From assembly GCA_012520455.1 (NCBI GenBank), contig JAAYOE010000068.1, forward strand, positions 1 through 34,281: DNA of 34,281 nucleotides, read 5' to 3'. The notes under the pieces are model-generated. The model did no database searches and had not been told where the DNA came from. It saw only the letters and a program-made list of their open reading frames with translations. Of the stretch, positions 27,700 to 34,281 are shown piece after piece; the first letter of the stretch is position 1, and every line of letters starts with the position of its first letter. Origin of the DNA: Tissierellia bacterium (GTDB lineage Bacteria > Bacillota > Clostridia > Tissierellales > Sedimentibacteraceae). The translations under genes and the position numbers were made by a program.

Positions 27700-29070
27700 A
27701 TGAAAAGGATCATCCTGTCCCTATTGATAATTGCCTTGGTCTTATCGGGCTGCCAAACCAATGAACCCCTTAGCGGAAAAAACGCCGTGACAATCAACTT
27801 ATGGCATAATTACGGCGGCTTGATGAAAGATACCATGGATACCCTCATAGACGAATTCAATGAAACGGTGGGAAGAAATGAAGGCATTATCATAAATGTT
27901 ACATCAATAACCGGGTCTGCGACAATTCATGAAAAATTGAAAATGGCCGTCAACGATGAACCCGGGGCACCTGACCTGCCTGATATTACTACCTTGTACC
28001 CCAATACTGCACTGATGCTGGCTGAAAAAGGCCTCTTGGCAGACCTTGAATCGCATTTTTCCAAGGAAGACTTGTCCTTATATATTTCTGAATTTGTTGA
28101 AGAAGGAAGGCTTCCCGACGGGAAACTCTATGTCCTGCCGATAGGTAAATCCACCGAGGTTATGTTTTTAAACACTTCAATATTCAACAGGTTTATGAAG
28201 GATGCCGATGTAAGTTACAATGATTTATACACATTTGAAGGAATTCTTGACATTGCCGAAAAGTATTATGAATGGACTGATAATCAAACTCCCAATATTG
28301 AAAACGATGGCAAGGCTTTCATAAATTATGATTCTGTCTTTAATATGGCTCAAGCCATATACAAGCAGTCAAAGGAAGACTTGATTGTCGATGGAAGCTT
28401 AAACTTAAACTCCCCTGCCTTTAAAGACCTTTGGAAGAATTATTTTGAGCCGGCCGTCAAAGGCTATGTTTCCATATATGACGGGTATGGGTCAGACCTT
28501 ATTAAGACCGGCACCGTTGCGGCAAATATCGGCTCAACCGCAGGAGTCCTCTTCTACTCGGACATTGTTACATATGAAGATAATACTACCGAACCGGCCG
28601 AGTTTTTGATTCTTCCTTACCCTGTTATTGAAAGGGGAGAAAAAATTGCAATTCAACGAGGGGGCGGCATGTGCATCATAAAATCTGACAGAGCAAAAGA
28701 AAATGCGGCCGGAATATTTCTTAAATGGTTTACATCCCCGGAGCAAAATTTGAAATTTGTATCATCGACAGGATATCTTCCGGTAACCGAAAAGGCAGTC
28801 GAATTGACAAATGATGACGGAAGCGACCCGGAAGACAAAATGAGAAGTCTTGAGAATACTACGAAAGAGATGGCTGAAAATTTTAACTTTTTTTACACTC
28901 CGGTAATTGATAATTTTGATGAGTTAGAAGACAGTTTCAATAGCAGTTTGAAGGATACGGCATTGGTTTGCAGAAATGAGTATTTGAATTTATTGGATGA
29001 CATGGATGAATATGATGCATTTATCAAGGCGACCGAAAACAAATTTGAAGAATTTATCAGGCAGAGGTGA
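27700..29070 (+). CDS. Extracellular solute-binding lipoprotein (ABC sugar-type SBP family 1), without adjacent permease
   Basis: 456 aa; lipobox LVLSGCQTN; VTINLWHNYGGLMKDTMDTLIDEFNE, LPDGKLYVLPIGKSTEVMFLNTSIF, GGGMCIIKSDRAKENAAGIFLKWFTSPEQNLKFVSSTGYLPV typical of SBP_bac_1. Confidence 0.88.
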   Translation: MKRIILSLLIIALVLSGCQTNEPLSGKNAVTINLWHNYGGLMKDTMDTLIDEFNETVGRNEGIIINVTSITGSATIHEKLKMAVNDEPGAPDLPDITTLYPNTALMLAEKGLLADLESHFSKEDLSLYISEFVEEGRLPDGKLYVLPIGKSTEVMFLNTSIFNRFMKDADVSYNDLYTFEGILDIAEKYYEWTDNQTPNIENDGKAFINYDSVFNMAQAIYKQSKEDLIVDGSLNLNSPAFKDLWKNYFEPAVKGYVSIYDGYGSDLIKTGTVAANIGSTAGVLFYSDIVTYEDNTTEPAEFLILPYPVIERGEKIAIQRGGGMCIIKSDRAKENAAGIFLKWFTSPEQNLKFVSSTGYLPVTEKAVELTNDDGSDPEDKMRSLENTTKEMAENFNFFYTPVIDNFDELEDSFNSSLKDTALVCRNEYLNLLDDMDEYDAFIKATENKFEEFIRQR

Positions 29071-30641
29071 TAAGCTTGGCTGTTAGAGACAGAATTAAAT
29101 ATACCCTGCGGCTGAGACTGTTTTTGTTTTTGATAATTCTTGTAATTACCATATTATCGGGTATTTTGATTATTCTTTTTGTATCCGGAAACATTACGGC
29201 AGGCTTAAAGAAAAGTGAAGAGTTTATACTCAACGAGCATGCTAAAATTGTGAAGAATACAGACGGACTCTATGATAATTTGGCAGCCGAAGCCGTAAGT
29301 TTTTCCCGCACTCTTTCCCTTAGGATTGAAAGCTTTATGAGGGAAGAAGATTTAAAAATCAGCGACTTCAATGACAATCCGGCTCTTTTGAATGAGCTTT
29401 TATCAGGTCAGCTTCACCAGATAATCCTCTACCTGCAAAAATCAAAAAGCAGCGGGGCCTTTATCATCTTGGATGCAACATCAAACACCAGGCTTCCGGG
29501 TTCGGAATATTCGAAAGCGGGGGTATATCTGACAAATATGGAGCCGAATATAATAAGCTCCTCCAGCCCGACAATTTATGTATTGAGAGGTAATGCAGAC
29601 CTTGCATATAAGAATTTCCTGCCCCTCCACCCCCAGTGGAGGATGGAATTCAACACGGCAGATGCCCCTTATTTTAGTCTGCCTATGGATAAGGCCCGTG
29701 AGAACACATCTCTATCAAACCTTTATTATTGGAGCGAAGCTTTTACCTTTCCAAAAACCAACGATAGAATAATGATATGCTCCGTACCTTTGATTGACAG
29801 TGAGGGAAATGTTTTTGGGGTGTGCGGTTTTGATGTGTCTTACATGCTTTTTAAACTCTTGAACACACCTGACACCACCATGTATAAGAGGATTTTTTGT
29901 TTGTTATCACCTGTTGAAGACAATATGTTAAAGGTTGACCATTCCTTGTTCTCGGGAGGCTATTCAACAAGAAGCTTTATTGATGATAGAGATTTGCATT
30001 TTTCCGCCGGGAAAAAATCCCTCTTTACATATGAAAATAATGAACATACCTTTATAGGCTACCATGAATTATTGAAGCTCTACCCGGAAAACTCAGCCTT
30101 TGCCGATAATGAATGGGCCTTGGCTTTAATGGTTCCCCAGGAGGACATAAACTCTTATGTGGTCAAGACAAATCTGAAATTCATCTACTTAAGCTCATTA
30201 ATCATGGTACTTGGAATTATTGTATCCTTTGTCTTGAGCAAATTTTACATCATGCCAATTTCAAGAGGAATCGAGATAATTAAAAATAATCCGAAAAACA
30301 TAAGAAAAACCAATATTGCTGAAATCGATGAATTAATAGAATTCCTGTCAGACAGGCCCGAAAGTGAAACCACCGACCCCAATTCAATAATTCTTAACGA
30401 GTTTTTGAACAACATCAAAACCCTGACTCCTGCAGAGAGGTCTGTTTTCAATTTGTATGCCCAGCAGTACACAGCCAAGGAAATTGCGGAAAGCTTATAC
30501 TTGAGCATCAATACGATTAAAACCCATACCAAGCACTTATATTCCAAATTAAACATTACTTCAAAGGAAGAACTTATCCTTTACGTAGAAATGTTAAAAG
30601 AATCCGGAAAAGATATTAGTAAAGTATTGAATAAACAATGA
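29067..30641 (+). CDS. Transmembrane one-component regulator: extracellular Cache-like sensor domain plus cytoplasmic LuxR-type HTH
   Basis: 524 aa; TM1 LFLFLIILVITILSGILIILFV, about 300-aa extracellular region, TM2 FIYLSSLIMVLGIIVSFVLSKFYIMPISRGI, C-terminal LTPAERSVFNLYAQQYTAKEIAESLYLSINTIKTHTKHLYSKLNI (GerE/LuxR HTH). 4-bp overlap with the SBP gene. Confidence 0.85.
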   Translation: MISLAVRDRIKYTLRLRLFLFLIILVITILSGILIILFVSGNITAGLKKSEEFILNEHAKIVKNTDGLYDNLAAEAVSFSRTLSLRIESFMREEDLKISDFNDNPALLNELLSGQLHQIILYLQKSKSSGAFIILDATSNTRLPGSEYSKAGVYLTNMEPNIISSSSPTIYVLRGNADLAYKNFLPLHPQWRMEFNTADAPYFSLPMDKARENTSLSNLYYWSEAFTFPKTNDRIMICSVPLIDSEGNVFGVCGFDVSYMLFKLLNTPDTTMYKRIFCLLSPVEDNMLKVDHSLFSGGYSTRSFIDDRDLHFSAGKKSLFTYENNEHTFIGYHELLKLYPENSAFADNEWALALMVPQEDINSYVVKTNLKFIYLSSLIMVLGIIVSFVLSKFYIMPISRGIEIIKNNPKNIRKTNIAEIDELIEFLSDRPESETTDPNSIILNEFLNNIKTLTPAERSVFNLYAQQYTAKEIAESLYLSINTIKTHTKHLYSKLNITSKEELILYVEMLKESGKDISKVLNKQ

Positions 30642-30674
30642 TACCCTTGCCGCTTATCAAAGCAACAAGGGTAT
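30641..30674. terminator. Hairpin between the LuxR-like gene and mnmA (convergent)
   Basis: ATACCCTTG (30641-30649)/CAAGGGTAT (30666-30674). Confidence 0.6.
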
Positions 30675-30691
30675 TCAAATCTGCTTAATTT

Positions 30692-31774
30692 TCAGTTAAC
30701 AATGGTCCCCCCGCCTATCACTGTATCTCCATCGTAAAAAACAACCGCCTGGCCGGGTGTGATAGCACGCTGTTTGTGGGCAAACTCCACAATGATGGTG
30801 TCCTCCCCTTCAGGATGAATAACTGCTTCAGTTTCCTTCTGGCTGTATCTGGTTTTAGCCGTCACCTTCATGGGTGAAGTTAATTTTTCAACAGCTATCA
30901 TATTTAAATCAGAAGCTTTCAGGTTTTTTGAATAGAGGTCTTCTTCGCTTCCTATGGTAACCGTATTAAGGTCCTTATCTTTATTGATTACATAGGCAGG
31001 TTTGCCCAAGGCAATACCAAGTCCTTTTCGCTGCCCCACGGTATAATGGATGATTCCTTTGTGCTCACCCACTACCCTGCCCTTTGTGTCAATAAAATGG
31101 CCTTTTTTCGATTCCACCCCCATCATGTTCTCCAAAAAACCGGCGTAATCACCGTCTTTAACAAAACATATATCCTGGCTGTCAGGCTTTCTTGCATTTA
31201 TCAGGTCTCTTTCTTCGGCTATTCTTCTGACTTGAGATTTCATCATTCCCCCCAAGGGCAGAAGGGTCCTTGACAAATCATGCTGTGAAAGGACGTAAAG
31301 GACATAGCTTTGGTCCTTGGATAAATCCACTGCCCGCTTTAGCAAGTACCTGCCGCTGGCACCGTCATACTCTATCCGGGCATAATGGCCGGTAGCAATA
31401 TAGTCTTTTTCCATTAAAAGAGCCCTTTGAATCAATTTGCTGAATTTAATATACCTGTTGCAGTCAATGCACGGATTTGGGGTCAAACCCTCTTCGTAGC
31501 TTCTTTTAAATTTTTGTATCACTTCATCCTGGAAGGTATCCTTGAAATTAAACACAAAATGGTCTATCCCTAATTTATGGCAAACACTCCTTGCGTCTTC
31601 AACATCCTCCAAGGAGCAGCATGTTCGCGTCCTGCTGCAGGATGTCAATACATCCTCATCGCTGAACAACTTTAAGGTTGCTCCGCATACATCATAACCC
31701 CGGTCTTTGAGGAGGACGGCAGCTACTGATGAGTCAACCCCCCCGCTCATGGCAACCATAACTTTCTTCTTCAT
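30692..31774 (-). CDS. mnmA: tRNA-specific 2-thiouridylase MnmA
   Basis: VMVAMSGGVDSSVAAVLLKDRGYDV (PP-loop SGGVDSS), TPNPCIDCNRYIKFSKL, ATGHYARI, KDQSYVLYVL, SQDICFV. ORF track start 31789; Met at 31774 fits better. Confidence 0.96.
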   Translation of the reverse strand: MKKKVMVAMSGGVDSSVAAVLLKDRGYDVCGATLKLFSDEDVLTSCSRTRTCCSLEDVEDARSVCHKLGIDHFVFNFKDTFQDEVIQKFKRSYEEGLTPNPCIDCNRYIKFSKLIQRALLMEKDYIATGHYARIEYDGASGRYLLKRAVDLSKDQSYVLYVLSQHDLSRTLLPLGGMMKSQVRRIAEERDLINARKPDSQDICFVKDGDYAGFLENMMGVESKKGHFIDTKGRVVGEHKGIIHYTVGQRKGLGIALGKPAYVINKDKDLNTVTIGSEEDLYSKNLKASDLNMIAVEKLTSPMKVTAKTRYSQKETEAVIHPEGEDTIIVEFAHKQRAITPGQAVVFYDGDTVIGGGTIVN

Positions 31775-31906
31775 ATTTATCTTACACAATCTCCTTGCAA
31801 TTGTATTCCCTTCTTCTTTTAATTCAGTAATGTATTATATAATTTCATTATACCCCTTGTCAATGATTTAGATACTTTTAACCGGAACCTTCATGCCATT
31901 GCATGT

Positions 31907-31972
31907 ATAACCCATGATGTGTCATTGTTATGAATAACTCTGAGAGCTTTAGCTCGAAGAATCTCATGAGAT
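31907..31972 (-). repeat. Palindromic intergenic repeat, family 1 (copy E, opposite orientation)
   Basis: ATAACCCATGATGTGTCATTGTTATGAATAACTCTGAGAGCTTTAGCTCGAAGAATCTCATGAGAT is the reverse complement of the family 1 core and tail. Confidence 0.88.
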
Positions 31973-32010
31973 TAATTTCAGGACAATATATTCTTTAACC
32001 ATAAATCTTC

Positions 32011-32038
32011 TTTATTTTTGATTTAAATCAAAGATAAA
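32011..32038 (+). promoter_or_regulatory. FNR/Crp-type operator palindrome upstream of the flavodiiron gene
   Basis: TTTATTTTTGATTTAAATCAAAGATAAA, 28 bp with a single mismatched pair; contains TTGATTTAAATCAA (32018-32031), an exact TTGATN4ATCAA consensus. Followed by TATAAT at 32053-32058, placing the operator centre near -41. Confidence 0.85.
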
Positions 32039-32089
32039 TGGTATATTAGTAATATAATAAATAATATAAAATAACTAAAGGAGGAAAGC

Positions 32090-33265
32090 ATGTTTAAAAT
32101 TTCTGATACAGTAACCTGGGTGGGTAAAATCGACTGGGAGTTAAACAGGTTTCACGGAGACGAATATTCTACCCATAAAGGTTCATCTTACAACTCTTAT
32201 TTGATAAGAGACGAAAAAACCGTCTTGATTGACACCGTTTGGCAGCCCTTTTCAAAAGAATTTGTCGAGAACTTAAAAAAGGTAATTGATTTAAAAGAAA
32301 TTGACTACATAGTAATAAACCATTCAGAAATCGACCACTCGGGTGCCTTAACCGACTTAATGGAGGAAATACCTGATACCCCCATTTACTGCACTAAAAA
32401 TGGAGCCAAAATAATCAAGGGCCACCACCATAAGGATTGGAATTTTGTTGAGGTTAAAACAGGAGACACCTTGCATATAGGCAAAAATAAGCTGATTTTC
32501 GTAGAAGCAAGAATGCTTCATTGGCCGGATTCAATGATGACATACATGTCGGGAGAAAATATTTTATTCAGCAACGATGCTTTCGGCCAGCATTATGCTT
32601 CAGAATTAATGTACAATGACAAGGTTGATAGGGAAGAACTATATAACGAAGCATTAAAATACTATGCCAACATCTTGACTCCTTTCAGTAAATTTGTCAT
32701 AGGCAAAATCGAAGAAGTAGTTGCATTGAACATACCCATAGAAATGATTTGCCCCAGCCACGGAATAATTTGGAGGGAAGATCCTCTTCAGATAGTTAAC
32801 CAATATATGGAGTGGGCAAACAGTTATCAGGAAAACCAAATCACAATTGTTTATGACACCATGTGGAACGGAACAAGAAGAATAGCTGAAGCAATAGCGG
32901 AAGGAATAAAATCTAAGGACAAGGATGTTGACATTAAACTCTTCAACTGCGCAAAAAGAGATAAGAACGACATAATTACCGAAATCTTCAAGTCAAAAAT
33001 GGTCCTTGTAGGTTCATCCACAATCAATAACGGTATCCTGACGGCAGTTGCGGGAATATTGGAAATGATGAAGGGGTTGAAATTTACAAATAAAAAAGCC
33101 GCAGCCTTCGGAAGCTACGGCTGGAGCGGCGAAGCCGTAAAAATAATTACCCAGCAGCTGAAGGACGCCAAGTTCGATGTTGTTAACGAGGGTATAAGGG
33201 AGCTTTGGAATCCGGATGAAGAAGCTCTGGAAAGATGCAGGGAATACGGAAGAAGTTTAGTATGA
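32090..33265 (+). CDS. FprA family A-type flavoprotein (flavodiiron protein, O2/NO reductase type)
   Basis: 391 aa; diiron metallo-beta-lactamase motif NHSEIDHSG, FSNDAFGQHYAS, CPSHGIIW, then flavodoxin domain ITIVYDTMWNGTRRIAEAIAEGI...VGSSTINNGILTAVAGILEMMKGL...AAAFGSYGWSGEA. Confidence 0.96.
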   Translation: MFKISDTVTWVGKIDWELNRFHGDEYSTHKGSSYNSYLIRDEKTVLIDTVWQPFSKEFVENLKKVIDLKEIDYIVINHSEIDHSGALTDLMEEIPDTPIYCTKNGAKIIKGHHHKDWNFVEVKTGDTLHIGKNKLIFVEARMLHWPDSMMTYMSGENILFSNDAFGQHYASELMYNDKVDREELYNEALKYYANILTPFSKFVIGKIEEVVALNIPIEMICPSHGIIWREDPLQIVNQYMEWANSYQENQITIVYDTMWNGTRRIAEAIAEGIKSKDKDVDIKLFNCAKRDKNDIITEIFKSKMVLVGSSTINNGILTAVAGILEMMKGLKFTNKKAAAFGSYGWSGEAVKIITQQLKDAKFDVVNEGIRELWNPDEEALERCREYGRSLV

Positions 33266-33273
33266 CAAAGTAT

Positions 33274-33315
33274 GGGGACATATCTCTATAAAGAGGTATG
33301 TACCCGATTTTTATT
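33274..33315. terminator. Terminator-like hairpin between the convergent FprA and Crp/Fnr genes
   Basis: GGGACATATCTCT (33275-33287)/AGAGGTATGTACCC (33292-33305), then GATTTTTATT. Confidence 0.65.
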
Positions 33316-34024
33316 GTATATCTCTTAACCCTTCCAAATCTGTAATTATGATTTTCCTTTGTCCCTCAAGCCTTATAAGGCCTTGATCCTGTAAAAGGGA
33401 GAGTTTGCGGCTGAGGGTTTCCTTGCTTGTCCCAAGCATGGAGGATAAAACACTCTTGGTTACGGGAAGGTTTATTACATATTCCTTGTTTTTACTTTTG
33501 ATATTGTTCTTTTGGATTTCCGCTACCAAGTAATTTGCTATCCTTTGCTCAACTTCCCTGAGGCCTATCTGCTCTATGAGTTCTTCTGACTGTTGGATTC
33601 TTTCGGTGTATTTTGCCAAAAATTTCAGTGCAATTTCCGGCCTTTGCATGATGATTTCATGAACCTTTTCCTTTTTTATTATGCAGATTTCGGTTTTTTC
33701 CATGGCTTCAGCGAAATTAGTCAGTTCTGCATCCTTAAAAAGGGCTAATTCACCTGCAAAATCTCCGACTTCAAGGATTTTTAGAATCTGTTCCCTGCCC
33801 ATGGCAGAAATCTTGGACAGTTTAACCCTCCCCTTATTAACGACAAACAGGTAGTCAAAACGGTCTCCCGGGCTGAATATTATATCGCCTTTTTCATAAG
33901 TCTTATGGTCGGATGATTCCATGATGCCTTCTTTTACTTCAAAGGGCAAGTCCGCGAATATAGGAACATTATCAATACAGTATCCATGGCTGCAATCGTG
34001 GCATCCGCAAGAACATTTTTCCAT
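33311..34024 (-). CDS. Crp/Fnr family transcriptional regulator with Cys-rich N-terminus
   Basis: 237 aa; N-term MEKCSCGCHDCSHGYCIDNVPIFADLPFE, cyclic-nucleotide-binding-like fold (GDIIFSPGDRFDYLFVVNKGRVKLSK...LEVGDFAGELALF), HTH PVTKSVLSSMLGTSKETLSRKLSLLQDQGLI. Confidence 0.93.
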   Translation of the reverse strand: MEKCSCGCHDCSHGYCIDNVPIFADLPFEVKEGIMESSDHKTYEKGDIIFSPGDRFDYLFVVNKGRVKLSKISAMGREQILKILEVGDFAGELALFKDAELTNFAEAMEKTEICIIKKEKVHEIIMQRPEIALKFLAKYTERIQQSEELIEQIGLREVEQRIANYLVAEIQKNNIKSKNKEYVINLPVTKSVLSSMLGTSKETLSRKLSLLQDQGLIRLEGQRKIIITDLEGLRDIQ

Positions 34025-34042
34025 GTAGACCTCCTCTTATAC

Positions 34043-34056
34043 TTAATACAAATCAA
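34043..34056 (-). promoter_or_regulatory. Possible degenerate FNR-type site upstream of the Crp/Fnr gene
   Basis: Minus strand TTGATTTGTATTAA differs from TTGATN4ATCAA at one position; 18 bp upstream of the start codon. Confidence 0.4.
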
Positions 34057-34091
34057 TCATATCAGCTAAGGCGAGATTATTCAATAAAAAA

Positions 34092-34209
34092 GTCATCCTG
34101 AGCGCATGCGAAGGATCTCATGAGATTCTTCGAGCTAAAGCTCTCAAAATGACAGTTTCTGAGTTATTCATAGCAATGACACCCTGCGGGTTATTTATAG
34201 CAATGACAC
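34092..34209 (+). repeat. Palindromic intergenic repeat, family 1 (copy F, most complete)
   Basis: GTCATCCTGAGCGCATGCGAAGGATCTCATGAGATTCTTCGAGCTAAAGCTCTCAAAATGACAGTTTCTGAGTTATTCATAGCAATGACACCCTGCGGGTTATTTATAGCAATGACAC. Confidence 0.9.
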
Positions 34210-34281
34210 TTAAATTGTATAAATCTGTGTAACTATAGATACTTCTTTTCCAATCTTTCAAGCAAATCAAGGTAATACTTT

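Noticed and set aside
3461-34209. Possible CRISPR array from the recurring repeats
   Set aside because: Copies are kilobases apart, not regularly spaced by unique spacers, and no cas genes are present.

Overview
The window looks like a chromosomal segment of a low-GC, anaerobic Firmicutes/Clostridia-type bacterium (taxonomy is inference: T-box leader, FprA flavodiiron protein, rubredoxin, Etf-linked dehydrogenase, strong AGGAGG ribosome-binding sites). From left to right it carries: a 5'-truncated giant DUF445-type membrane protein; a reverse-strand tripartite efflux operon (lipoprotein adaptor, RND pump, TetR, TolC-like); proS behind a T-box; a secreted 5'-nucleotidase with a LysM domain; a metallophosphoesterase; a divergent veg/ispE pair; a TlpA-like lipoprotein; a probable electron-confurcating 2-hydroxyacid dehydrogenase operon (FAD dehydrogenase-EtfB-ferredoxin/EtfA); ltaE with a GNAT; an MFS transporter; a coupled three-gene cassette (alpha/beta hydrolase, condensation-like acyltransferase, zinc-ribbon membrane protein); rubredoxin; a lipoprotein; a two-gene module of an orphan solute-binding lipoprotein and a membrane-spanning LuxR-type regulator; mnmA; a flavodiiron protein behind a consensus FNR-type palindrome; and a Cys-rich Crp/Fnr regulator. 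Several families of intergenic palindromic repeats recur across the window. The best candidates for an undescribed system are the SBP/transmembrane-LuxR module, the hydrolase/condensation/zinc-ribbon cassette and the Crp/Fnr-FprA circuit. No CRISPR array, rRNA or complete transposase gene was recognised, and no tRNA was noticed by eye. All family calls are by motif recognition without database searches.
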